A DNA stretch of 64,000 nt from Fragilaria crotonensis (GCA_022925895.1 JAKSYS010000058.1:88373-152372), one strand, 5' to 3'; positions 22,801-34,050 are shown, counted from the stretch's first letter. Program-made: numbers and translations. The notes: a model not told the origin generated them from the letters alone.

Positions 22801-22830
22801 TCAGATTTCGCTCCAGCGGTGGGGATGCTC
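22801..22830 (-). repeat. Harbinger right terminal inverted repeat
   Basis: 30 bp, perfect inverse of 19156-19185, followed by TAA (22831-22833). Confidence 0.95.
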
Positions 22831-22833
22831 TAA

Positions 22834-23308
22834 CCTCCTTTACGCTCATAGTCTTTCTCTTGCTACTACCGGTATTTTACTAATACTCCGGACTCCGGAA
22901 TCCGTACTCCGGGCCTCCTCCTCACAGTGCTGTCTGTACATCTGTCAAAAGTCAAAAGCCATACAAGATACAAAAGTACAAGTGCACCGGAAGCCTTGTA
23001 CAACCTCTACTGGAGTACTCCGAAAAAAGACCCGAGTATATGTATTTGGTCTTCGACACCTCGACTTACATACGACTATGCTACGTACGACATCCTCTTC
23101 TCCACAAGTATACTTCTATCGTAGCTGTACTGGTAGAAGTACTGGTACCCAACAACAAAAACAGGATATGAACCTTGTAGGACCACCAGAAATTATTAAC
23201 CTACTACTATTTGACCCAAGATTCACGTACAAGTAGACTGCTGCGAGTCTGCGAGTATGACATCTGCATTCCCATGCCGACTAATATGCATAGTTCGATG
23301 CATCCATC
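22834..23308. other. Intergenic, rich in gtac/tactcc words
   Basis: No gene seen. Dense in short motifs such as tactccg and gtactggtac, as in many intergenic stretches of this window. Confidence 0.4.
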
Positions 23309-24016
23309 ATGTCTATAGACCACAGCCAGAACAAAGCTTCTCGATTTTTGATTCGATGGAGAAGTCTTCGATTTGGCTTTCATGGCATGTGGGCCATGCT
23401 GACCATGCTTGTGACGACAATCTGCATTATTTCCGAGAATGATGTATATTTCTGGCCTTCCGTCATTGGCAATCAAGTTCTGGCAATGCATGCCTATTCA
23501 CTCCTTGACCAAGTCCCATTGTCCACCAAAATCTGTCGCGGTTTCGTTGCGCCGCACCGCGAGGCCTTCAAGAGAACCATCGCCATGATGCTCTACACAA
23601 ACCTGCGGTTGGTTCATCCATGGATACCATCCGGACTGCTATACTATCCCTTATTGGCAGTGACTTGGTGGCAATTTGTACCGCTGAATTCTGATTTTCG
23701 AAATGGCAATACCTGGATATTTGTAGTGCCAATGTTTGTCGGGGTGTCTCTCGAAATGGCACAGTCGCTGCTCATGGAGCATCACTGCGGTGGCCTCCCC
23801 TCGTTGGTCCCACCGAGAATCCTGCTAGTCGTAAATTGGTCGGCCATGGTCATGGCATTCGGCTTTACATTGGCATTTCGAGGCATGGTTTCGATACAAC
23901 GCATCTACTTTGGAGCAGCGTTCTTTGTGGCACTCCTGTTTGTCGCCGGATGTGGCCTCATTTTTTGGAACTCGGGATCCGAGATTTGCTCGTACAGAAC
24001 GCCGGTCTTCAATTAG
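23309..24016 (+). CDS. Multi-pass membrane protein, family not recognised
   Basis: 235 residues from ATG 23309. Four to six hydrophobic segments are visible: GMWAMLTMLVTTICII, SGLLYYPLLAVTWWQF, TWIFVVPMFVGVSLEM, WSAMVMAFGFTLAF, and IYFGAAFFVALLFVAGCGLI. A charged N-terminus (RFLIRWRSLRF) and a histidine/cysteine-containing loop (MEHHCGGLP) precede the last helices. I cannot place it in a family. The uninterrupted frame and consistent membrane topology make it a credible gene. No intron is needed. Confidence 0.55.
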   Translation: MSIDHSQNKASRFLIRWRSLRFGFHGMWAMLTMLVTTICIISENDVYFWPSVIGNQVLAMHAYSLLDQVPLSTKICRGFVAPHREAFKRTIAMMLYTNLRLVHPWIPSGLLYYPLLAVTWWQFVPLNSDFRNGNTWIFVVPMFVGVSLEMAQSLLMEHHCGGLPSLVPPRILLVVNWSAMVMAFGFTLAFRGMVSIQRIYFGAAFFVALLFVAGCGLIFWNSGSEICSYRTPVFN

Positions 24017-24551
24017 CCCCTACTACTATGAACATAGATTCCACGCTCTACTAAATGATAGCTATGCATACAGTACAAGTACTTGACATGGATCTGTGGC
24101 GTCGGCATTGCAATGCGAACTCCCGACGTAAAACACTCTCCTAGTAGGTTGTGATGGTGACAGAATCCGCAAATGTGTTGGATTTCCTGTTTGCTACTAG
24201 GCCTACCATACCTGGTGCTCTGCCTTCAACTTAATTACCTTGTAGTGTTGGCTGGAGAAGTTGACTATGCATACTTCGAGGACCCAGTGGATGGATGGGC
24301 AGATGTCGTAGATTTCTTGTTAGACCACATGTCCTTCTCTGTAGTCCGCAGTCCACATGCATTGCTAAATGCGTCCATTTTAATCAACGCATGCCCTAAG
24401 CATGGTTGGGGACCACAGCTCTACACACACGTATATATGAAAACATTCATTGGCTAGGTACGACAAATTTGGTGAAGCGCAGGGACACCGCCACTCCGAT
24501 TACTTTCTACATGTCCCGATTTAAACATAAAATGGAATTACTTAGATAATC
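24017..24551. other. Intergenic
   Basis: A 94-codon open frame (24173-24457) lies here but has no family signature and I do not call it a gene. Otherwise no feature. Confidence 0.4.
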
Positions 24552-25919
24552 ATGTTTCTGGCGGGACTTAGCCGGCCGTCCCTCTCGCCCAATTTTAGAA
24601 CGCAGTCGACAGCCGTTACAGTACCATTTGCACATGCTATACCTCCCACTCACTGCTTATCAAGAAACAGGAAAGGTTTCGTCGTCCCGCCAAAACGTAC
24701 AATGGCATCAGCCACAATGACGTCCTCGCCAACAAATCAAGGAGTCGGCGCTAGCAAGTCGTTCGGTAACCCTGGCCATGGATATACTCTAGAGTGTGAT
24801 TATGACGCGAATCCTAGCTTTCTCTATCAGGCACTCGAAGCCAAGCAATGGGATTACGCCATAAAATTCTTTAGCAAACCCGATGGTGCTCTGCAGGCAG
24901 CAACTTGGGTAACTCGCAAGGAGAAGAATGGGAAACTCCGTTGGAGACTCCTTCCCATCCATGCGGCCATCATCTTTGGTGCGCCTGTCAAGGTTATTGA
25001 GTTGCTACTGCAGGAATACCCCCCGGGAGCTCAACAAAAGGACGACCAGGGCATGTTGCCCCTCCACCTTGCCTTTCGCAACGATTCTAGTTGGGATGTA
25101 TTGGAAGAGCTCTTGACTGCCTTTCCTCAGGGGATTAATGTCAAGGACCGCAAGGGTCGATTGCCCATTGGATGTGCCTCGGGCACAACCTCCAAACGTG
25201 CCTCCGTCTTGGAACTGTACTCCCAAATTGCCATTTCCAGTGAACGACAAAATGCCGTGACCGAATCCAGGACGGCACTGGATGCGCGCATTGCGGCATT
25301 GCAAGAGACACACATCAACACTCTGACCAATCTCAAGGAGGAATGGGAATTCCAGCATGAAGCGTTGGAGAAGGAGGTTCGAGATTCGAAACGGGCCGAA
25401 GAAATCACGGCGGTGCGATTGAAGGAAGCTCAGGCACTCTTGGCGCAAAAGTCCAACTCGGAAGCGGAACTTACTCACAAGTTGGGTATGGTGACCATGG
25501 CATTGCAATCTGTGAACAAGGCGCGTGCGGAAGAAGCAAAGGCCGTGGCTGAGCGTACGGCAAGTGAGAAAGAGAAAGAAACCGACACCACCACCAAGGA
25601 TCCGTCGCAATTGCAGGAGGCCAACGAAGAATTGTTGTACCTTGTGCAAACCCTGTTGGATCAGCAGACGGAACTCAAGGCGCAGTTGGATAAACAAGCG
25701 TATAGCTTCAAGGACGAAACCAAAAGGAAGGCGGCCATTCTCAAGGAGCTTGCCGAGGTTCACCGAGCGGAGGAAGAAGCCGCATCGACGGATCGCGATA
25801 TTTGGCGCAGCAGGTTGGGTGAGTCCAACGAGCAAGTTTCGTGGAAGCTCAAATCAGTCATGGCAATGATGGATGGAGCAGCCGCTCCCAAAGCTTCTCG
25901 AGGAGGCAAGGGACCATGA
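24552..25919 (+). CDS. Ankyrin-repeat/coiled-coil protein, intact paralogue
   Basis: 455 residues from the first ATG after an in-frame stop. Internal ATGs at 24702 and 24717 (MASATMTSS) are equally plausible starts because the related gene at 17514-18813 begins MTSS. After a YTLECDYDANPSFLYQAL block come ankyrin-like repeats (RLLPIHAAIIFGAPVKVIEL, GMLPLHLAFRN, GRLPIGCASG), then from about residue 225 to 440 a nearly continuous heptad-rich coiled coil high in Glu, Lys and Ala. No membrane segment. The first 50 residues (basic, Ser/Thr/Pro-rich) could be a targeting presequence or untranslated. Likely a scaffold or adaptor, but this is inference from architecture. The related gene is on the other strand, with the Harbinger transposon between them. 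Confidence 0.8.
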   Translation: MFLAGLSRPSLSPNFRTQSTAVTVPFAHAIPPTHCLSRNRKGFVVPPKRTMASATMTSSPTNQGVGASKSFGNPGHGYTLECDYDANPSFLYQALEAKQWDYAIKFFSKPDGALQAATWVTRKEKNGKLRWRLLPIHAAIIFGAPVKVIELLLQEYPPGAQQKDDQGMLPLHLAFRNDSSWDVLEELLTAFPQGINVKDRKGRLPIGCASGTTSKRASVLELYSQIAISSERQNAVTESRTALDARIAALQETHINTLTNLKEEWEFQHEALEKEVRDSKRAEEITAVRLKEAQALLAQKSNSEAELTHKLGMVTMALQSVNKARAEEAKAVAERTASEKEKETDTTTKDPSQLQEANEELLYLVQTLLDQQTELKAQLDKQAYSFKDETKRKAAILKELAEVHRAEEEAASTDRDIWRSRLGESNEQVSWKLKSVMAMMDGAAAPKASRGGKGP

Positions 25920-26068
25920 ATATCGCGGTCGGAGTGTGGACTGGTTCCCAAGGCCTAGATGTAACGTAAGTTTTGATGTACATGGTTACGCCTTGTGAGA
26001 ATAGGAGTATGGTCCTTATTTGATTGTTACGCGCTTCCATGCACCATTAGCGATTATAGTACAGCACA

Positions 26069-27592
26069 TCATGCTGATGAAGCATGACATTTGAAAAGAT
26101 AAGAAATAGAGCTCACAAAAATCCCATGAACCACGTTGTCAATTTGCCACCTTCTCATACGAACATTACTTCCACTTCTCAAGTTCCTTCCGTGGGACAT
26201 GATACGTCTTGGCCAAATAATTTCGAAAGTCTTCCCTAATATACTTCGAATCACCTCCCTTATCATTCCGTCCCTTGCGTCCCCATGATTCATGTGTACC
26301 ACAAAGGCGTTGGGATGGACCTGGTACTGATATCCACGATAATGTGCCTCCATGAAGAATGACATTTTATTAAAGGCAAATCCTCGAAAGGTGGGAAAGT
26401 ATTCGGGCAAACCGATTTTGTGTACAATCACGTAGGGTTCAAACAAAAAGTCGTACGTAATGTTGTACATGGTAGTGGCATTGTACCACTTGGTGTAATT
26501 GCAGGGAGCATGACCGGCAGGAAAGTATGTGTGGAAGGGTGCTACTGTTTTGGTTGGCAGGGCTTGTACAGTGCCGCCTTGGTATCAGGGATCCATGAAA
26601 TGTTGGTGACGGTAGATCTTGGACCTTTTGGACCAAATCGTTCAAAGGCAGGAAGAACCCAAAATATGTTTGGTGGTGGCAGTGATGATGATGATGATGA
26701 TGGATGAGGGAATCGTAATTGTCGGGTGGTCGGAGGAGCAGGTCATGTGCATTGGCGGGTGGCATAAAATCAATATCGTTCAAAAAGACATGGTCCGTCT
26801 CTGCATTGCGCAAGGCAAGGTTGCGTAATTTATTAATTGGATGACGATTGACCGTCAAGGGCAATTGTGGTTGTTCCATCAGGACATGAAATGAAACATA
26901 CGTGGCGATGAGTTGTTGGTCTTTTGGTTCCTCGACAAAGGTCAACCATGTATCCAATTGTTCCTCAGTGGTAATGTAAATCGCACACGAAATGGGTCCC
27001 CGCCACCGTCCCGCAAGATCCACCAATCGATCTAATTTGGAAACACCTCCCTGGGTGCAAAGCGTAATCTTTCCACCTTGACCTGTTCGAACGACTGCGT
27101 CCGACATTTCTCGCTGTGTCGTATTGTTGGGCAGTGTTTGAAGGAGATGCAACAGTCTTGATCTCAAGGGCACGTCTAATGTCGATGTTGTTGATGAAGT
27201 TGGATCGTGATTTGGGGAACGTTTGCCCCCTTGTAATTGTAATTGTAGGTTGTCATTAGCGTATTGTTGTCTTTTCCTTGGTCGATATCCGACAACAACA
27301 ATGACAACGGATGTGTCTCTTGCGTTGTTATGTTAATATTTTCACCAATATGTGGGACAGCCATGATCATTTTCATGACAATAATCATAATGACGAATAG
27401 TAGTAACATGAGTATCATCCATACGTGTCGAGGTCGAGATGGTTGTCGTCGGCGTTGTTGATGTTGATGTTGCGGTTGAAGGGAACCGCTTGCGCCCATA
27501 CTAGGTTTCATTGATCTTGTCACGTTATTATCAATGTGACTGATGATATAGTTAGGTCGCCGTTTTGGCAATTGATCAATTCGGGATGTCAT
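26069..27592 (-). pseudogene. LARGE-like glycosyltransferase (GT49) with frame breaks
   Basis: Type II membrane glycosyltransferase expected in the Golgi. From ATG 27592 there is a short basic tail and one membrane anchor (MILMLLLFVIMIIVMKMIM), then a luminal catalytic domain: KITLCTQGGVSKLDRL, WRGPISCAIYI, LRNLALRNAETDHVFLNDID (the DxD metal site), VLPAFERFGP, then PTKTVAPFHTYFPAGH, NYTKWYNATTMYNITY, EPYVIVHKIGLPEY, and VVHMNHGDARDG. This order matches the GT49 domain of LARGE/B4GAT1 proteins. Three single-base losses split it: near 27226-27230 (a G5 run on the coding strand), near 26651-26665 and near 26564-26576. Conserved motifs continue across each, so assembly error is as likely as decay. 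A His run (HHHHHHH) is encoded by the cat repeats at about 26681-26703. Confidence 0.8.
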
Positions 27593-28324
27593 TGTTGAGT
27601 TGGTTCAATGTTGATTTGGAAACAGAAGGCAGATTGCAATCAAACTTTTGCAATGTTGATCAGGAAGTAACTGGGGAATGGAACACCAAGTATACTACTA
27701 GTTGTAGTCCAATAGAACAGAAGAGAACAAAACAGCGCTCAGCACTTACCCTCAAGAGTCGAGAGGGTCAGGTGAGTAACCGAATGGAAATGATATTGGT
27801 TTGAGATGATCCCAAATTTCGACTTCATTTCGAATTTCGACGGCGTGGACGTCTCCGGTACTGTCGTACCAGTACTACGAAGAAGTGTACTGTAGGCAAT
27901 GAGATTCCGTAGTAGTCTAGTACTTGTACCAGATACCAGGTCCATCATACTTGTAGTACGTAGTAATTACTGTACAGATATATACTGTGCGATTGTCACT
28001 CCCGTCTGTTCAGCACCCGACATGTGATTCCACGTGTTCTGCTACTCAACCTTGGGCGACCCAACAAGTGAGAAGAGCAAGGATTCGGATCCCCCCCCGC
28101 CATCTCAGCAGTGTTGACAAGACGATCAATCGCTTCCCTCATTCCATTTCGTCACAGCTCAACGTATCATACGACGTGGAACACAAAGAGTTCTAAAGTT
28201 ACCAGGAGCCGTATCGCAGATACACAATCATTCAATCTGAAGCTTTAGTACTGCAGACTGCTGTCGGAGTACAGAAGTGTTCCATTCTTTATACAACAAC
28301 ACAATCACGCACACACGGAAAACG
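27593..28324. other. Divergent intergenic region
   Basis: Lies between the GT49 gene (-) and the plastid-type gene (+), so it should hold both promoters. Dense in agtactag/gtacc words near 27700-27980; no specific regulatory motif identified. Confidence 0.4.
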
Positions 28325-28916
28325 ATGTTGTCACTTGCCCCTGTTAAAATGTCCCTCCTATTTGCCGTTTCAACACTGTCATTCACAGCAACGGCATGGA
28401 CATTGGTTCCAACAACGTCGACGATGACAAGGACATTTCAACAACAACTACTACAATCAGCACCTCACCGTCGTCATAATCATGGTGCCACAACGATGAC
28501 ACAACGGTCCATGTCCAGCATCTCGACATCCTCCGACACAAACGAGAGTGAATGGGAATATGTGGAATTCGATCGTCTTTCGGAATCTGATTTAGTCGGC
28601 AGTGAATGGTTGATTGGTACGTGTTGGGACAATCGTCCAAATGCGATTGACGATTAGTCTGGATGTGGCCACTCAGTATGTCACAATCTCCAAAACACGA
28701 CCGTGGGGAAAACAAATTTGGGCCTGTCTTGTGGAGGATTACTATTTTATGCGAGGGACGGTCCGTGGATGGTCGTTCTGGGCGGCTGCAGCCGTCGAAG
28801 GACAGTGGCAGGCGAGGAGATTGGGAGTTGATCCAGAGGAAGCGGGCGTGGCGCCGTGGTTTGCGAATGAAGTCAATGAAAATGAAGGAGGCGATGATGA
28901 TCGTGGTGATGTTTGA
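28325..28916 (+). pseudogene. Probable plastid-targeted protein, interrupted frame
   Basis: From ATG 28325 (or 28349) there is a hydrophobic signal peptide (MSLLFAVSTLSFTATAW) with an ATAW-TLVP cleavage region resembling the diatom ASAFAP plastid signal, then a Ser/Thr/His-rich transit stretch. The mature part begins about EWEYVEFDRLSESDLVGSEW and has LIGTCWDNRPNAID. After about 28655 the conserved-looking reading moves to another frame: SLDVATQYVTISK, GKQIWACLVEDYYFMRG, TVRGWSFWAA, GQWQARRLGVDPEEAG. I recognise the general look of a small soluble plastid protein family but cannot name it. The change of frame is by one base (or a small deletion). A GTACGT...TTAG pair there gives the wrong phase for an intron. 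Confidence 0.5.
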
Positions 28917-29093
28917 CGATGAGGCATCTCAGCCATTACAGGACAACAACATGGAAGTTGTCAATGTCAAGACTCCCATCGCAATACCAGTAATAGTGAG
29001 TGCTAGTGACGCTCCAGTAATCCATTTCTATAGATACACATTTATATTACTACCTGTTGTACAGGTATAATACAATAAATAGAAATTGATTAC

Positions 29094-29795
29094 TCACGCA
29101 TCCTTCAACTTCTCAGTTGTGGTTCTCATGAACGATTGGGGAATCACAACCAACGTATCGTACAGCAAAAGCGTATTGAGGACGTGGGTCGTCCAGCACA
29201 AGATGCACAATTCCTGAAGGAGTGTCAGGTGGTAGGCCAAGAATACAGACGACGCCATGGCAGCCACAGACGCAAAGACCGTCACGGGGTATGGAAAGTA
29301 GTCGCGCAAGACGAGTTGGTAGAAATAGTAGACAGCTCCCAACGCCGCATTTGGAACATTCAACAAGGATTCTTGCGAAACCAATCCAAAGTAACTAAGC
29401 AAGTGACCCTGGGGAGTTGAAAGACGGCACTGTTGGGGGAGCACGCAAAACACACGAGACAAGAGTTAGCAGGGAAAAGGTGGTTTTGGACTCTGTCAAA
29501 GTGATCATACACCGATTGAATCGGTAAAATATCTAGCTCACACAGCAGAGTTGGCACTGTACTCAGTACTACTCTCAACATGCATGGAGAATTGCAATGT
29601 ATGCCACGTCCATCACGACAACAAACCGAACAATGCTTACCTACACGATGCCTTGATGGCTTCAATGTCACACATGGCGGAAAACTCTTCACCTTCCTTC
29701 AGGTGATGAACCTTATGCTCGACATATAGAGCATATCCTGATAGGATGATTCCCACAGTGGCAAGGAACGACGGTGAAGTCAGAATTCCCATCAT
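29094..29795 (-). CDS. VKOR-family membrane thiol oxidoreductase, two exons
   Basis: Exon 1 29795-29641 (ATG 29795), intron 29640-29430 (GTAAGC...ACAG), exon 2 29429-29094. The product has the vitamin K epoxide reductase layout: an N-terminal helix, VEHKVHH, then C-x6-8-C (CDIEAIKASCS, with SCS formed across the splice), a loop ending LLSYFGLV, LLNVPNAALGAVYYF, and in the last helices the CILC redox motif (LCILCWTTHVLN). It would oxidise thiols of a partner and pass electrons to a quinone in a membrane. No thioredoxin-like fusion follows. A single base seems missing near 29409-29418 (AVFQ then TPQGHLLSYFG in the next frame), so strictly the frame is broken. The family call does not depend on it. 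Confidence 0.78.
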
Positions 29796-31512
29796 CTCTT
29801 CAGTTCTGATTCTTTGATCATAAATTGAGCAGAAGCGAAGTATTGGAGGAGTGAGGTGTGAGTGATGAGTCTCTACGAGTAGACGTGCGGACCAGTATTA
29901 ATGGTACGATGGTACTCCAGTATTGTGTGTTGTATCGTAGTTCAATACTGTAGATTCTACTTCTACGTGGCCGACTATAGAAATGATACTGGGATACTTG
30001 TTGGGCCGGCGCATTAGGCGACGTGGTGTGTACGGATGCATGACAGACGTCATGATGACCTGTCTTTGGCTCGACACTCGAACTGCTGCTCGAAGCACAC
30101 GACGAGTATAATTCATGTACGAGAACATAGTCAAACTCCTCTCAAACCAATCAGGCATTTTAAGCAATTGTAACCAATAAATCTGGCAACAAAATCCTGC
30201 TGAATATCATTAATGCCAATGCCTTGCTGGTGCAGATGTGAGCAAAATTCATGAGAATCATGAGGAAAATGCCAGTCAGTTTGCATTCAGCTGCATTCAC
30301 AAGAAGTGCTAGAGCGGCTCTTGCAGAACTGAACAAGACATAACCGGGAAGAAGTGGCAACAAGAGTCCTCAAAATAGTACATCAGCATCATGCATCACC
30401 CCCAACTTCCTTGGAAGACATAGCTACATGAGCCACTTCTCAGTGCTTCTTGGGGTTATTTTCTGCCCCTTTTTTGCTTTGACATGCTGGCAAATAGTCT
30501 CTTGCTCAAGATCCGTGATCAACTAAATCAACCAAGCAGACAGCATTCATTGGAAAACTGAAGTCCTCGCCACATTTTGGGCTTGTTTTTGTTGCTTTCC
30601 GGTCGTAGGTTGAAGAAGCAGTCAGTCCTGGAATGGTAGTACCAAATCATGTGGGGGAGAATGCCACCTGCCGACCTGACCTGGTGATATGCTGCAGCCA
30701 CGTTCTTGGTGGTTGTACTAGTACTAGCTAGTTCTGGAGTAGATGCTCATCTGCATAATCAGGACAACAGCAGCACATGGTTGCAGCATGTAAACTAATT
30801 GTTCTTATTCATAGCAACCAATGTAGTTGAGAAGGCAGGAGATGGGCGTTGTAGTGATCAGGAGGAAGATGACAGTGAAGGAACGTTCTACATACTGTAC
30901 GTGAAGCTATTCGACGGACGGGCTGGCGCGTAAAGACATTTCAAATGACGTTCATATCTACGCATGTCTGCTGTCTGTGTTCCCCAAATTCTCGGAGAAC
31001 CGTACAGTGGAAGTCTGATACTGCTACAGCAAATCATAGCATAAAGCGTACTACCGTGGTAGTACGCAGTGCCCATCTCAAATTTCCCTCGTGACAAAGA
31101 TCACCACTCACCACGCAGCTTGTGTACTCCTACTAGTACCAGGTATTACTATGTCATATACACGGACTCGAACTGCAGTGTGCACGCTCGGAGTATGGAG
31201 CCAGTACCTGGTACTGGTACCTGGTGGCTGGTGTCAACGTTTTCACGGTGTTGTAGTAGTCGTGCAAATCAGAATCAAGCGCAACACTGAACAGAACAAC
31301 ACAACAAGGTTGGTGAGCTGCGAGCTTTGAGAAGCAGTGACCAGTCTTCCTTTTGTGCTGTTTTGATTCAGGAACCTGCATGCAATCCACTCTAGAGGAG
31401 ACAGTTGGTGCAAAGTACTTCTACTGAGTTGTTAGTAGCATTGGTCACGAGCTGTGAAAGTACGGGATCCTCCACTACTGTACATCACTAACTAAGGGAC
31501 GACACTGACACG
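29796..31512. other. Intergenic, no gene recognised
   Basis: About 1.7 kb without a credible coding frame. gtac-type words are dense at 30870-31260 (for example ggtactggtacctggtgg near 31207). It should include promoters of both the VKOR gene (-) and the cullin gene (+). Confidence 0.45.
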
Positions 31513-33879
31513 ATGCCGGTCGCCAAACAAGGCAAACGCATCACTATCAAGGCATTTGCCAAGCCACCTAAGTTGCCTCCGAACTTCTACGAATCAACGT
31601 CGAAACAACTGTTGGAGGCGACATCCTCAATCCTTCGTCTTGGTCATCAACAAGACCCGCCTGCACTGCAGCACTGCTACACATCTGTGGTTAATCTTGT
31701 TTCGCACAAATTCGGTCCCCGGCTCTATCATGATTTAGTTCAAGAGCTTCAGGAATCTTGTAGATTTGTCTTACCTGCCGAAGGGAGAGATCGCGACACC
31801 ACTGATTTGTTGGCCTTTCTCGCTGTTCAATACCCAAAATACGTCGACTACCTCTTGTTGGTCCGACACGTATTCCTTGCGCTTGATCGCCCCTATGTCT
31901 GGGAGTCAACAACAACGACGACAACAGCCAGTACTACATCTAACAAGGATCCATACAATCACACCCCACGCGATGCTCCCACCACTTCACCACCAACTAC
32001 AATGAATGGTCATGCCATCAAACGTACTTCGCAAACCACGACCATTCTCGAAGTTGGTTTGCAGCAATTCTACTTGCGCCTTTGTGAATTGGGTTGGGAC
32101 ACAGATGCATACAACTCCTGGTGGAAATTGCTTTGGGAATCCTTCATGGAACACAGCCATGCACAGAATTTACAACAACCATCGTCGATGATCTTGGGGT
32201 TGCTCGAGTCCACAATGAATTTGTGGAAAGATTTGGGAGTGGCGCGATCCATCATTCACCAGACACAGCCGCTCTTGCAGTCCAGTCTGCAACACCTTTC
32301 CATGGAATGGCAAGCCAAACAGCCATACTTGGCGGAAGCTTTCTTACAGCATGTCTATCAACAGTGGCAATTCGTCAGCACGCAGTGGAACTTTCTTCCC
32401 AAAACTTGGTTGCGAGCACTCCTTGAGCAGTTTCTGTTGGAACCACATTTGAATGCCGAGTATCTTCTCAAATCGTTGGACATTACCCATCACGAGCACT
32501 GCCAACACCTCTGGTTCTTGGCATCCCGCATTGACGGCGGTTTGCCACGTGTATTGGACGCTGTCAGTACACATGTCAACAACATGGCATTCAATGCATT
32601 GAGCAGTATCAACAGTCATCACCATCGTCGTCATCACAACAACAGCAGCAGCCGACTGCCAAATTGGTCATTGGTGGACTCCTACAATTGCACGAGCAAT
32701 TGTGCGCTCTTCGGGCGATCGTTGGGGAGATACCGCTCAAACCTGCATGGGCGGACGTTTTAAATCACACCCCACTCGTGGCCGAGTGGTTGGCCAAGTA
32801 CATTGATTTGGAATTCAAAAATTTAAAAAGCGAAACATCCCTCGAGCCACTGCTCTATCTCTTTGCACACATGCAGGCCAAGGATATCTTTGAAGCATTC
32901 TATAAAAAAGATTTGGCTAAGAGACTGCTCATGAATCGAGTGCAATCCATGGATTTGGAACGACAATTTGTGTCTTTGTTGAAGACAGAATGCGGTGCTG
33001 GCTACACATCCAAAATGGAGGGCATGTTTCAAGACATGGAATGGAGTCGAGAATCGTTGGCACGATACCGAGAATCGCCCGAGTACCTGTCGATGCGCGG
33101 GAATCGAGAATCACCCGCGGTTGACATGGAAGTGCAGATTCTGACGACGGGATATTGGCCCGTCTACACGCAATACAAGATTTGGTAATTCCCGAAGAAC
33201 TGACTGTTCCCAAGAGAATTTTTGGAATTATTACAAGAAGAAACATCAAGGGAGAAAGATTACTTGGCAATATGCACTTGGGAATTGTACGGTTGCGTTT
33301 ACAACTACTGTTGGTTCCAAGACTAAAACATACGACCTGGTCGTGACTTTGTTGCAGGCATTGATCCTATTATGTTTCAACGAACGTGATCACTGGACGC
33401 TGTCCGAATTGGAGCAACGCGTTGGAATGGACGAACGTGAAGAAATGGAACGCACGCTCATATCCATGTCTGCGGGAAAGGAACAGTTTCGCGTCTTGCT
33501 TCGCAAAAAAGGGCCGACTGCCCGAGATCCCAATGTCATGGTCGCACCAGATGATATCTTTCAAGTCAACAAGAAGTTCTCGTCGAACTTGAAACGCATC
33601 AAGATCCCCAACATTCTCAAAAAGGCAACCAAGGAGGAACGCGACAAGGTGGTGGAGGGCGTGTCGCGGGATCGACTGTATTTGATTGATGCCGTTCTGG
33701 TGCGCATCATGAAGGCACGCAAGACGATACTTCACCAGCAACTCATTCCGCAGGTATTGGAACAAGTCAAGGTACCGGCGCAACCGTCGGACATTAAGCA
33801 GAGGATCGAATCATTGATTGAGCGAGAGTATATGGAACGTGATGAAAAGGATCGGACACGATACAATTACCTCGCATAA
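31513..33879 (+). pseudogene. CUL4-like cullin with single-base frame breaks
   Basis: Scaffold of a cullin-RING E3 ubiquitin ligase. From ATG 31513 the N-terminus reads KRITIKAFAKPPKLPPNFY, matching the CUL4 KPKLPENY start. Cullin helical repeats follow, then the conserved C-terminal half: DIFEAFYKKDLAKRLLMNR, TECGAGYTSKMEGMFQDM, TTGYWPVY, KKKHQGRKITWQYALGNC, LLQALILLCFNE, and the winged-helix/neddylation end with VLVRIMKARKTILHQQLI (acceptor Lys in RIMKARK) and ESLIEREYMERDEKDRTRYNYLA. Frames change by one base near 32600-32640 (a Gln/Ser-coding repeat), 33165-33180 and 33220-33235, each time with the cullin reading continuing. All three look like missing bases. CUL4 and not CUL1/3 is favoured by the N-terminus. 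A cullin is normally essential, which argues for assembly indels. Confidence 0.8.
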
Positions 33880-34050
33880 TAATAAACAGAGAGGCACTAA
33901 TAATTTAGGGACAATTATGGTTTGCACTTTGTGATCTTGTTTTAGGAAACGATGATCAGAACTCTGATTTCGGACATACATTTGGCAGGATATGTATTTT
34001 TTCTTATGCAGTCGTGTTTTTTTTCTCATACATGCCAGAAGCCCCTCTTT

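Larger units (their letters stand above)
19153..22833 (+). mobile_element. Complete PIF/Harbinger DNA transposon
   Basis: Element 19156-22830 (3675 bp) flanked by a TAA target duplication (19153-19155 and 22831-22833). Perfect 30-bp terminal inverted repeats begin gagcatccccaccgctggag. It carries two convergent genes: a DDE transposase (+) and a Myb/SANT-like DNA-binding partner (-). That two-gene set, the 3-bp TWA-type duplication and GAGCATC-type termini are diagnostic of PIF/Harbinger. The left subterminal region is rich in hairpins built from a ctcgaaatctg motif. Confidence 0.95.

Noticed and set aside
24173-24457. 94-codon frame with hydrophobic start
   Set aside because: Looks secreted at first, but no recognisable mature domain and no support from neighbouring structure.
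28618-28659. GTACGT...TTAG as a short intron in the plastid-type gene
   Set aside because: Splicing it gives the wrong phase for the conserved downstream frame and the intron would be only about 42 nt.
31513-33879. Programmed frameshifting in the cullin gene
   Set aside because: Three breaks at unrelated sequences without a shared slippery site; similar breaks are scattered over unrelated genes.
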